This document shows positions 12,088 to 22,637 of a DNA stretch of 64,000 bases, piece after piece. The stretch spans positions 124,001 through 188,000 of the forward strand of contig OZ345366.1 of NCBI GenBank assembly GCA_977006965.1, written 5' to 3'. The notes below the pieces were generated by a model that worked only from the letters and a program-made list of their open reading frames with translations, had not been told where the DNA came from and searched no databases. Every line of letters begins with the position of its first letter. The first letter of the stretch is position 1. Made by a program: the position numbers and the translations under genes. This stretch comes from Phymatolithon calcareum (Eukaryota; Rhodophyta; Florideophyceae; Hapalidiales).

Positions 12088-12110
12088 ATCCGTTTATCGA
12101 GGATTGACTG
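12088..12110 (-). repeat. Right terminal inverted repeat of the pogo-like element
   Basis: Exact inverted match of 8584-8606, followed by TA. Confidence 0.85.
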
Positions 12111-12723
12111 TAGTATTTTTTACGGGTAGCCTCCTGTGAAAGTGACTGAAACTGATTGACTTCGTGAAAGGCATTCCGTTTTTTCCCGGCCGTTAACTTA
12201 GAACCGTCATGCGACCGCACGCGCTCCGTTGTACATTACAGTATATACGTTCATGCTCTTCGTGGGGAAATGTACAGCACCGGGGGGCACTGCACCATTT
12301 TGGCCCAAATCAACTAAATAACTATCGGGCCAAAATGTTGCCGTTTTCCCCTAGTGAGTACTTCCACTGACGCTGTGCCGTCCGAAGCGGTGGCCCACGT
12401 TTCTCGAGCGTTGGACTTGGGCATGTGCATCCAAATCCCCGACTCGCGCTGTGCAGTTCATTGCTTCAAGAAACAAACGCCTCTCGAGGAATCGTGCTGC
12501 CAGGTGAGGCAAACGTCAAACTCTCTGAACGCCCTCTCCCCCACAGTATGATACAGTACTTTTAACTTCCTCTAGAATGTATGACACTTGATTGTTCCTA
12601 AGTATCAGTCACCGAGGTCCGGACGGAGCCCAGGCCTCTGTAAGTTTGAATGCCAGACTCTAGTACATATTTTGAAAGAGGTGCAAGGAGACGGTGTAAA
12701 ACGCGTCTTCAATGACTGGACTA

Positions 12724-13985
12724 CTGGGGGTTGCGGGAAAATTAGAAATATCGAATAATTTGGTACCGTTGATGAACAAAAATTTTATGGCAAGTGTCCC
12801 AGTATTTGCGTTTGGGGCTCGCTCTTTTCATAATGATAACACAAATTTTTAGTCATATTCATTGCGTTGCATAATAAAGACATTTTTTGATGCAGCAGTT
12901 TAGTCAGTTGCTTCAATTCGGACGGATTGAAATGCACGCAAGCTGTACAGTACTGTAACCCTGTGCCCTTTTTGGACAGAGAAATGATATGTATTTCCAG
13001 TCAGTTGCAGTGATGTTTAAACTTAGGCATGCGTCAGTGCATTCCGATATTCCATTGCACAATTGCTTTGTTGTTAACACACTCAATAGACTTAATCGTT
13101 CAATAGAGCAAAAATTCGCCAAACGTTCGGCGAAGATTCGGCAAACGTTCGGCGAACGTTCGGCTGTTTCGTTGCTGAAGTTCTAATTTGTAAATTTTTA
13201 ATGAGCTCCCACTCGTGAGTTCGCGAGACAGCCGAACAGTTTACCGCGAATCTTTGTCACGCATAGCTTGTAGAACATACTACATCAAAGCGATCTGGAA
13301 AATGTTCATGCTTTCCACAAAAGTTCGGTAGGTAAAATTTCGAGAAATCGCTGAATTGCCGAACGTTCGGCAACTTGGACCAGCTAATTCTTGCCGTTCG
13401 ATTGATCGAGCTTATTTATTGCACCGAATCTTTGAATACCTTGATCATTGGTACCATAATTCGTGTCCATTTGCACATAAAGTTATAGAACTGGCGAGAA
13501 TTTGGCAAGCGAAGTTTAAAGAAAGCGAACATTCGAACATTCGAGGCAACTAACTTCGTTGAAGCTGTCGATGAAGACATTTTGAGAAACAAATAGAACT
13601 TACATCAGTAGTGCAATACGGCACTGCACAGCAGTCTCAATTGGAACTGCACCAAAATGCTTTTGAGCCAAACAACGAATTTTAAGCTGGCTGTCACCTC
13701 TAAATCGTTGATTGGTCAGGCCCACCGCATTGCTGATCACATGATGTGATCTGCAGTGGGGTGAGTGATGATCACCCATTATATTTGACAAATGTGTCGA
13801 GTATGATAAGCATCACCTTTCAGAAACCTGCCGTATCAAAAGCATTAGATCGCTATCAACGAAATGTGTTTACAACTTTTATCAAATGTGCATCGTGAGG
13901 TTTTCTGATTAATTCGCCTATGGCCAATACTGCAAGTGCAGATTTCAAAAAAATTCGGACTTTCGATTTTTCCCGCAACCCCCAG
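12724..13985. mobile_element. Non-autonomous element with 18-bp inverted ends
   Basis: CTGGGGGTTGCGGGAAAA at 12724-12741 is the exact reverse complement of 13968-13985. The 1.26-kb interior has no long frame. It contains a cluster of GTTCGGC/GCCGAAC words around 13.11-13.17 and 13.35-13.37 kb that can pair with one another. No clear target-site duplication is visible, so the superfamily is undecided. Confidence 0.5.
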
Positions 13986-14097
13986 AGTAAATCGAAACTC
14001 ACAAGAACCAATCGTTCGCTTACAACAATTTGCCACATTCGCACGCACACGCCGAATTTGTGTCGTGTAAAACAGGCCTGTTACCCACGCACTCTGC

Positions 14098-15430
14098 CGT
14101 CCGCTACCATTGGAAACTTTGGCTGTCGCGGCACCGCGAATTGACTCCGCGCCACCTACCTGCGCGTCTTCCGCACCACAGCAGTCTGCCGCCGCTAGCC
14201 GTCATGCTAGCGGCCGACAGAGCCGAATTCGCTCCTATTGCGCCTACATTGCCACTCCGCTGCGTCCTTGTCTGCCATTGTCCGCAAACGTCGTACGCCA
14301 CGCAACGCGCGTTCCCCGCGATGAAGTCTGCCTGGCGCACCTCGCTGACGCTCCTCTTCCATTTCCCTCCACTTGCGCTATGCTGGTTTTTCGAATCCGA
14401 CCATCGCTGCGGCCGCGCAGTTTCCTGCGGTTCCACCGCCCTGCACCAGTTCCGCTGCTGCGAGAAGTTCCGGCACGCTCACCGCAAAGCCGGGCTCGGA
14501 CCGGGCATCTGCCGGTCGCCCTCCTGGCGCGGCGATCGTGCATTCGCGCAGAAATTCTTCCCGGCCCGCGTGTGCCGGCAGGAGACCGCGTGCATCAGGC
14601 AGGCGCTCGCGCGCAAGACGTGAGATGAGGCGGAGAAGATGCTGAAGGACGTACTGCGTGTGCGGGGGAGGGGCAATGCGTTGCGGAATGAGATGCGCCT
14701 CTCACGCGACGCAACGTTGGTGAGGGCGGTGGATAAATTACGTCGTCTTCGACGCGCGCGGAGTTGCTGTGATTTATCTCGAGTAGGGGGAAGGTGGATT
14801 TGCGTTCGCAGTTTGGCAACCCGATCCACGGGAAGGTTGCCGCGTACTTGGCCGCCAATGCGCGGATGAGAAGGTTGCTCTCGCCTTCGAGGTTGAGAAA
14901 AGCGCGTAAGGTTCGTGATGAGACGAGAGCAAAGTACCTGCGGAGAATGAAGGGTCATTTCGTTCGTGTGTTTGCCGCAAAATCGAAGTTGCGGACGAAT
15001 CGCAAGTCGGACATTAGTAACGGCTGGGGGAAATCAAGAAGGTTGTGCGGTGGATGCGCGTTGCGCAGGACGAGGCGGGGCAGGTAAGGTTCTACCGTGC
15101 AGAGTTCCGCGAGGTGCGGGGGGCTGTGGCGAGGGGACAGAGGGAGATGGATGAAGTAGAGAGGAAAATCGCGTGCAAGGTGGTAGAGAGGAGATACCAC
15201 CGCGATAGGCTGGCCGAGGAGAATAAGAGGCTTGTGGAGACTGTGAGGAGTTTGTCGACACGGGTTGTTGCTTGGCAGGAGAAGAACTGCAAGTAGAGTT
15301 TACTACGGAAGGAGTAAACTAGCAAATTTTGATTCGTGCAGCTCACGTGGCTGCCTGATGGAGGACGGCTTTTGTGGACAGAAAGTCGAGAAGCTACGCG
15401 GAGACGAGGGCGTGCGAATGTGGTGAAAAG
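14098..15430 (+). repeat. GC-rich direct duplication, copy 1
   Basis: Collinear with 16240-17440. Both share GCGGCACCGCGAATTGACTC near the start and a common end around GTGCAGCTCACGTGGCTG and AGAAGCTACGCGGA. Copy 1 is the longer and retains the coiled-coil frame at 14641-15296. Divergence is substantial, so the duplication is old. Confidence 0.6.
14641..15296 (+). pseudogene. Basic helical/coiled-coil protein remnant, unknown family
   Basis: Pieces in different frames line up into one product: a start at 14641 (MLKDVLRVRGRGNALRNEMR), a basic middle part at about 14850-15020 (RRMKGHFVRVFAAKSK), and a coiled-coil end at 15045-15296 (REMDEVERKIACKVVERRY; ENKRLVETVRSLSTRV). The frame changes mean either introns or decay. 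The second copy keeps the first 100 codons open (16778-17080). The charged heptad-like pattern indicates a helical protein, and no function can be assigned. Confidence 0.35.
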
Positions 15431-16239
15431 AGACGAATGCACAGCGAAGTTTAATCGGCATGTGAGTTTTGTTAGCCCTGGTTGAGCAACTCTCTGCACC
15501 TGTTTCACTGTCTCATGACTTCTAGCATGACGGCGAGACGCACAAGTTTAATTTTGTCCCAAGAATCAATGCAGTGCGAATCCAACCCGTGGAACTGAAA
15601 AACCTGCAATAGTGCAAGTTAACCAATCTACCGAACGTGTAACTAATAAATTATTACCAAAAACGCTATCCCTTTCAAACCTGCAAACTGCAAAGTTGTT
15701 GGAATTATCCCTTTTTTTCTTTTAAGTTTTGAGCGTCCCATGCACCGTGTTGCAGAGAAATTCATCAATCACGATCGCGATGACTCTGTGGTCAAAAATA
15801 TTGACCAAACAGCAAGATTAGGAATGGGCATACCTTGTGCACGTAAGCCGGATTTTGTGCCAATAGTTTCGAAGCGCTCCACTTATGCTAACACACAAAC
15901 AGCATTGATTAAGGCGTTGGAGTCGTGTAGACACTGTCAGGTACTTAGCGCTCTGAAACCAGCGAGCGTTTATTGGGTGACGTTTTCGAATACGCCGTGG
16001 CAGGTGTACACGAGTACATTAAATTTACTAATTATGCTGATACATCAATTCCCTCATAATTTTGCGTGGGGAAACGACTTCTGATTTTTATTTATTTTTT
16101 GGATTCATTGAAAATTTGCTTTAAAGCAATTCCTCCCACTCTTTCTGCTTTCCCCTGACAGCAGGTAACCTTACCTTCACGTCGAGCAAAACAGTGCGCT
16201 CGCCGTCGACCAATCTACCTTGCCCTCGTACCCTGTTTT
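15431..16239. other. Spacer between the GC-rich duplicates; no gene recognised
   Basis: A 114-codon frame at 15740-16084 has no recognisable motif. Nothing else stands out. Confidence 0.3.
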
Positions 16240-17440
16240 CCGCAACCGCCGGTAACTTTGGCGAGCGCGGCACCGCGAATTGACTCTGCCGCGCACCTTC
16301 CTGGTGCGGCGTCAAACCGCAGCTGTCCAAGCAGCGCCGCTTGTTATGTTGGCAGTCGCGAGCGCCAAATAAGTGCTTATTGCGCTTACATATGCTCACC
16401 GCCGTCCATGTGCCATGCCGCCCATTGTCCGAGCAAACGTCGGACGCCATGCAAGTCCGCGTTCATCGCGCTGAAGTTTGCATGGCGCTCCTGACTAGCC
16501 CTCCGTTTCCTCTTTCGCTATCTTCTATGTACCCCTGGCTGGTTCTACGAATCCGATCACCGCTGCTCCATCTTCACCACCCCGCACAACTTCCACCGCT
16601 GCGAGAACCTCCTGCGCTCACCGCAAAGCCGGGCTCGGACCGGGCATCTGCCATTCGCTGTCCTGGCGCGTCGACCGTACATTCGTACAGAAAGTCATCC
16701 CGATGCGCGTGTGCCGGCAGGAGACCGCGTGCATTCGCAAAGCGCTCACGCGCAAGCCACGAGTCAAGGTATAATGGATGATGAAGGATGTGCTGCGCGT
16801 GCGGGGGAGGTACAATGTGCTGCGGGATGAGATGCGCTTCGCGAGAGACAAGGCGTACGTGCGGTCGGTGAACAAATTGACGTCTTCGTTGACGTGCGCG
16901 GAGTTGCTGAGGTTTATCGCGGGTATGGGGAGGGTGGATGTCTGTGCGCTGTTTGGCAACCCACTCTACCGCAAGACTTCATCATCTGGGAAGGACAACG
17001 CGCGGATGCGCCGCTTGCTCTCGCCTTTGCGTGTGCGCAAAGCGCACAGGTTGCGCGACAAGACGCGTGCAAGTAATTGAGGAAAATGGATCGTCACTTT
17101 GATCGCGTTACGGCAGCAAAGTCGTAGTTGCGCACGAAGCGCAAGTCGGATATTATTAACGTGAGTGGGGGAGATTAGGAATGTTGCGAGGTGGATGTGC
17201 GTTGTGCAGGACGAGGCTCTGCAGGTAAGGTTCTACCGGGCGGAGTTCCGCGAGGTGCGGAGGGAGGTTGCCGAAAAGGGATGTTGCGTGGCAGGAGAAG
17301 AACTGCAAGTAGAGTGTGCTACGCAAGATGTAAACTTGTAAAAATTGACGTGTGCAGCTCACGTGGCTGGATGTTGGGGGACGGGTTCTGTGGAAAGAAA
17401 GTCGAGAAGCTACGCGGAAACGAGAGCAGGCGAATGCGAT
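16240..17440 (+). repeat. GC-rich direct duplication, copy 2
   Basis: Diverged copy of 14098-15430. It contains the 100-codon open frame 16778-17080 (MMKDVLRVRGRYNVLRDEMR), homologous to the start of the copy-1 gene. The coiled-coil 3' part is largely deleted. Confidence 0.6.
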
Positions 17441-17570
17441 GAACGAGCGTTGTTATGCATGAAGCTCAACGTTACAAACACGCTGTCCTTCCATATGCGA
17501 CCTCAGCTCCGAATCATGTTGACGGGGGTCCCTGTTCTTTTTTCCTGTAATATCTTAACTCGCCGCCTTG

Positions 17571-17632
17571 CGACCAGAGGTGGGTTTTTGTACCCCACTG
17601 AATCGCGCTACACCAACAAAAAAGAAACTCTT
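17571..17632 (+). repeat. Left member of a distant inverted pair
   Basis: ACCAGAGGTGGGTTTTTGTA and the following CCACTGAATCG recur in reverse complement at 21378-21432, 3.8 kb away. The similarity covers roughly 60 bases with mismatches. Confidence 0.5.
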
Positions 17633-17905
17633 CCATAGACAGAATCCCATATATGTATGATATGATACTCAGTTCTCAGCGACAGTGACTCAGGATGACG
17701 TAGATTTGCATTTCCCGCAGCCCCCAGTCGCTGCAGAATTGCAACGAGAAATATTTACAGCCCCGGCATCCAACTCCCCGGCATTCCCGCACCTGCGCTC
17801 GCACCCCGGCCAACGAACAGAATGGACCACAATACTAATTGTAGCGCTTGCGTCCCGAGTGCAGTTTTATCCGCGGCGATGCCGATACCGCCAACTTGAC
17901 GCGCA

Positions 17906-18710
17906 ATGCGGCCGCTGCGCGCTTCGTTCCGCTCTCGTAACCGCTGCCACAGCACGCTACTGCGCCGCATCGTATTTGCCATAGTCATCATCGCCTTCAT
18001 CCTGTTTTCCCTTCGTGCCCATCTACGCGCACGCGACGTCCTAGTCGCGTACTTCGTCCAGGCAAGCGACGCGATGCGTCATTAATCCCCCGTCTTCTGC
18101 GCGCGCTATGCGATCGCAACACGCGCAACTTCTTCGCGGTGCATTTCACCCTCTCCCTAGAGGACGATATAGTCTCACAAATGCTGTCAGAAGCTCGATC
18201 AGAACTCACAAACGCGCGCTGTCGGCGATTTATACGCTGTGCCGCGCGAGTTTGAAACCTATCGCGGCATCGCACTGGCATACAACTATCTCTCCGATGT
18301 CGCGTATCTATTAGCGTCCGGCGTGTGGTTCGTCTATTTCGTCAATCTCCCCGGCGCCGACTATCCTACCGCGCGACAGACGCTCATCGGCTGGCTTCTT
18401 GGCGACCACTCCGTGCGCAAATGTCGCCTCTCCTTCATCGAATGGGCAAATGCGGATGAACAGAGTTGGACAAATATTTGTCGATTCCGTGATGGCGTCT
18501 GGCGCGCGTGGAACGTACGAAAGAAATGCAGGAGGAGTATATTGTGACTGGGAGGAACGAGTCGCTCATATTGCGCAGCCCAATGTTTCGTCATATAGGG
18601 TTCACGATGGCGAAGAGCTCTGGATGGTTCATTCGGCATCGCGAGTTTGTGGAGTTTCTCGTACTTTATGCGCATGTGCGGCGGGTTTTTGAGGAGTTGT
18701 TGTCACTCTG
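17906..18710 (+). pseudogene. Decayed gene starting with a type II signal anchor, possibly a Golgi glycosyltransferase
   Basis: A 59-codon frame at 17906-18085 begins MRPLRASFRSRN and has a basic flank followed by the hydrophobic stretch IVFAIVIIAFILFSL, the typical layout of a Golgi type II membrane enzyme. Coding-like pieces follow in shifted frames: NFFAVHFTLSLEDDIVSQML near 18.12-18.18 kb and YAVPREFETYRGIALAYNYL near 18.23-18.29 kb. The latter vaguely recalls GT31 galactosyltransferases (inference, weak). Frameshifts at about 18.09 and 18.22 kb and further frame changes after 18.4 kb make it a likely pseudogene, unless short introns are present. Confidence 0.35.
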
Positions 18711-19535
18711 ATGCGGCGGATGAGAATATTGTTCGTGTGTGGTTTGGAATGATCGCCATTTCAGAGAGCGTGATGTGTGGACGAATAGGCGCAGCAATTT
18801 CTTTGTGGCGCCAAACGGAACCTTTGCGCTCTGCGATGATGGCGTGTCGCGGTAGAGACAGCACAATAAATGATTTGGATCAGGAGAGGAAACCACTGTT
18901 TTGGGATAAGTTGTGAATAAGCCCGCGTTTTTCACTCGCAAGATGCGTGATTAGGGAGAGCTGACTCGGCGGGATCGATCAGGAAATGCTTGGTTTGGAT
19001 GAGCTCTGTTCCGAGTTTCAAGGGGAGGCGATTGAAGAGTTCAAGACGAGAGTAAACAAAAGCTTGTTCTCAAAGTACACTGTTTGATATTTCCCTACTC
19101 TGTGCAATCATTTCAAGCGATATCACTACGCGTCTCTTGGCTGTGACCTCTGCACCATCACGCACGGGTTCGTCTTCCATATTTCGTGTCTAGTATCTTG
19201 TGCTCTCGCCAACGCCATATTCGCAAATATTAGAAGAGGAAGTCGCCGCCAATTAAAGCCACCCAAACTTAGAGCCAAATGGCTTCCATCATGGAATCTC
19301 ACAAAGGCTCCACAAGTTTCGAGGCGCAGCGCAAACTTCTATCTTGACCTATCAGGGCATTTCTGAGCACTGTTGACTGATGTTAACAGTACAGTGGTAA
19401 CGTGCTTGCGCCTCTGTAGTGCGAATGCGGTCTGAAGGGATTGCACGGCACATTGAAAAAGCTCCCATCACCGTCACTGGCTAGTCTTGATGGTTATGAA
19501 GCACAAATCGTATGATCGCGCGTTACTGACTCGAT
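18711..19535. other. No gene recognised
   Basis: Only short frames without motifs are present, and I see no inverted-repeat ends. Confidence 0.3.
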
Positions 19536-19850
19536 TTGTCTACAAAAGGCAACAATTTCGTCTCTGGTGGAAGATTTCCGCAAGACGCCGACAAGCAGAC
19601 CAAAGCCGTCAGCAACCACTTCCTACATCTTAGAAGCCGAACCACAGAGTTCAACATGGACCTGATTGCCAACCACTTCGAATCGCACACTGCATTCAAC
19701 AAAACCACTACAGAGTCGACGGCACCGTTGATCACGGTAATTTGTAAAAAATGCAATGGCGTCCGCACTCGACCTCGTCGTTCTCCTCGCAAAAGGCCGC
19801 GCGCAAGCGCAGCCATAGCATCTCGACAGTTTTTGTTGGTAAACTAAAGT
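19536..19850 (+). repeat. Dispersed repeat, copy a
   Basis: A 103-codon open frame begins MSTKGNNFVSGGRFPQDADK. The segment from about 19650 matches copy c at 21.78 kb almost word for word (both contain AAAAAATGCAATGGCGTC) and matches copy b on the opposite strand at peptide level. The function is unknown; it looks like a small mobile or duplicated coding unit. Confidence 0.5.
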
Positions 19851-19949
19851 TTGGAAGTAAGTCTGGGTCACATTCTTTTCATCTCTACTTTGTCAAAGTG
19901 GTCACTGACGTCTATAATCCATGCATGTTGTTCGTCTTGGGTCATGAGC

Positions 19950-20190
19950 CTTGTCAGTATTATGCACGGGATTGCCTTTTTTCAAATTACAATGATCGCG
20001 AGTGTCGTCACCTGTTTGGTGGTTGTATTCGATACAGTGCGCATTCCGAAGTTGCTTTCGATCAATTTCATGTTGTGGTTCATTGCTCAGCTTGTTCGAA
20101 GTGGTTGTTGAGGGTTGTCATGTTTCTCTTCAATTTTGAAAGAAACGGTCTCTTTTTTTGGACAAACAAAGTCCCTCTGCCACAAGAAAA
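19950..20190 (-). repeat. Dispersed repeat, copy b (inverted)
   Basis: Read on the minus strand it gives a peptide containing KLIESNFGMRTVSNTTTKQV, the counterpart of DLIANHFESHTAFNKTTTES in copy a. Copies a and b form a diverged inverted repeat. Confidence 0.4.
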
Positions 20191-20699
20191 TACGATTTAT
20201 GTCTAATAACTATCAAGCAAAAAAGATGGAGGTGAGAGCCTTGGCAAGGTGCCATGAAATAATGTCATCCCAAATTCACAATACACGTGCACCAGCACCT
20301 AATGTTGACCTGTTTTCTTCAATCACCAGCCCCGTGATATGTCCTGATTGGGCAGGCCAAAAGTTCGCGATGATGTTGAGAATTATTTGCGCAAGGGTGA
20401 GATGTCATGAAACGCCACATTTAGTAAATTCACTCAGCGGTGGTTTTCCCCCGATACTTCCTGCGCTGGGACGGCATACCTGGCATGGAATTTGAGAGCT
20501 GGTGTCGTGCTTGAGCGTGTTTGTGCTATTGCGCAGAGCAATGTGGCGATATGGCACGAAGTGAGGGGCTCTTTACGTGACTGCGGGGGACCCTACGAAT
20601 GTTGCGACCTTCGTTCTGGGTTTGCGATGGTTTACGCAGAATGTTACTACGATTCTCGTATGCCGTTCTGGGAATTAATTTTGGAGATGCCTTAATTAA

Positions 20700-21125
20700 A
20701 GACGATTTGTTGCATATTTCGTGAATATGGACGTGACGAGGCTTGCCAATCGCTTGAACGAGATCGACTAGCAAGCGGGAGCATAACTTGCTTATGACAT
20801 GCTCTTTTGCTCTTTGGTCACATTGTACCGGCCAAGCGAGTCAGATGGCAAGGTAGTTCTCTTTCATTGATCTTATTCTTAAGCTTTTCCACTGACGTTT
20901 TTCCGCTGGCTGCATGCCGACTCGTGGTGCTGAGCTCCAGCTTACATGCACTCTCTGGCAATCGGAATCACGCGCTGTGCAGCATGAGCCTCCCCAAGAA
21001 TCCATCAGCACTTGCGTCGCGAACGCAGAACAAAATAATATGACCCATTCCCAATACTTCCCTGATGCCGTTCAATAATCGATTCATCATCACTCGCATG
21101 CTGATAGTCATGAAGCATATATCGT
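20700..21125. other. No gene recognised
   Basis: A 78-codon frame at 20807-21043 has no motif. Nothing else is supported. Confidence 0.3.
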
Positions 21126-21360
21126 ATGATCTTGTAGAAGAAGAAGAAAGGTAGATTTTATTTAAAAGTTACCAACGGATCTGCTGACGCTTGGGGCAGT
21201 TTTCCTTGTGTCAAGAGGTTTTGGCTGCATTCTGTCAATATGATCTTGTAGAAGAAGAAGAAGAAGAAGAAAGGTAGATTTTTATTTAAAAGTTACCAAC
21301 GCATCTGCTGACGCTCGGGCCAACTTTCCTGAGGCCAAGGGGTTTTGGCTGGATTCTGTC
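21126..21360 (+). repeat. Two tandem units of about 114 bp containing GAA microsatellite
   Basis: Units starting ATGATCTTGTAGAAGAAGAA begin at 21126 and 21240. The second has a longer GAA run. The rest of the unit (GGTAGATTT, AAAAGTTACCAACG, ATCTGCTGACGC) is conserved with scattered changes. Confidence 0.7.
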
Positions 21361-21377
21361 CTGAGGGGTTTTCTTTT

Positions 21378-21432
21378 CTTGTTAGTGAACACGATTCAGT
21401 GGACTACAAAAACCCACCTCTGGTCTCCTTCG
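21378..21432 (-). repeat. Right member of a distant inverted pair
   Basis: Reverse complement match to 17571-17632. If these are element ends, the element would span 3.86 kb and include the dispersed-repeat copies a and b. Confidence 0.5.
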
Positions 21433-21769
21433 GGACCTCGAGGGGGAAAGTTACTCCCCTGTCCTTTGACACGCTGTAATTTCAAGTTGCGGGTAGTCCT
21501 TACTTGTCCACAGCCTGAAACATGGTTAGGAGCTCGTCGAGTGCTCGCTTAGTCCAGGCGCTGTCTTCTTTGGAGAGTCTGTCCTTTGCGAGGCCATTTA
21601 TCACGTCTTTGATGGCATCTTTTCCACATTGGCCGGTGAGTTCGATACGGGTAGAGGTGCTCATTGGAGGGAACATTCCAAATGACCACTTGATGGCAAG
21701 TGGTCTATGTCTCCTTGAATTGAAGAGAAGATGCGGCGGTAACGACACTTTCCCGTGCGGATGATCTTC

Positions 21770-22100
21770 TAGAAGAAGTACTTCATTTGACTAAAAAATA
21801 AGCCATGAACTTGATCGCAAACAACGTCGAAGTGAATACAGAATCCACGAATACCACCACCGAGGCAACGACACCGCAATTTGCAAAAAATGCAATGGCG
21901 TCTGCACTCGACCTCATCGATCTCCTCGCAAGAGACCACGCGCAAACGCAGCGTTAGCGTGCCGTAAATTTGTGTTGTACTTTTTCGTCTCGACATTTTT
22001 GTCGTATTTGCTGGGTCGATGCCGCCACTGACATTTATCGTGGGTATAATTTGTTTTCTTGTTTTTGAGCCTGGGCCTTGTTGTCCCACAGGTGACTTGT
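21770..22100 (+). repeat. Dispersed repeat, copy c
   Basis: Diverged direct copy of the 3' half of copy a (starts near GCCATGAACTTGATCGC) and its downstream sequence (TTTTTGAGCCTGGGCCTTGT compared with TCATGAGCCTTGTC near 19.95 kb). The frame is short and ends in a stop near 21956. Confidence 0.5.
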
Positions 22101-22637
22101 TCTTGAGAGGATAGTCGACAAAGCCACATGAAGAGGCACATACGTGCGCTCCGCTGCCACATATTGTGAAGGAGGTGCGTGCACGTGAATCTGCGGAACG
22201 TGCGGAAATAGGAGCTACTCATACTTTTCCTAAATAATACTCCTGATGCCGTCAAGAAAGGAGCTAGGCCATCAAGGTCCATACGTGACTTGCTATTGGC
22301 ACTCATGCGTCATGATTTCTGCACGCTGGCATCAGCTGCGGTTATACAACGACGGATATACTGTACAGCGTTCAACGGGTTATCTTTTTTTTTTCTTTAT
22401 TGCGAGAGTGCACACAATGTGCGGCTTGATAAGCCGTATGTTCTAAAGTACCATATGACTATCTTCAGTACAGCTGTCTGCTGAAGAGGAAGCTCTCTTT
22501 GGAAACCATTTTGCTACTCAGATGCCGTGCATTACGGTAAACCATCATGTTGCGCCGTCTGGCCTCCAAAATGCAAGATGCTGGTATTCAAAAGGGTTCA
22601 CAAGAACCAGCTCCACTCTGCAATCAACCATCTCTGA

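Larger units (their letters stand above)
8584..12110 (+). mobile_element. Pogo/Tigger-type DNA transposon, apparently complete
   Basis: The two ends are 23-bp perfect inverted repeats starting CAGTCAATCCTCGATAAACG, and both are flanked by TA (8582-8583 and 12111-12112), the target duplication of the Tc1/mariner/pogo superfamily. The 3.5-kb element carries one long intact transposase gene at its right side. The 1.8 kb between the left end and that gene contains broken frames, such as 9288-9518 and 9419-9721, that could be remains of a second gene or an intron-containing 5' part, but I recognise nothing in them. Intact ends and an intact gene suggest recent activity. Confidence 0.8.

Noticed and set aside
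14104-14958. Several long minus-strand frames in the GC-rich duplicates
   Set aside because: They are shadows of GC-rich sequence. The plus-strand pieces are conserved between the two copies at peptide level.
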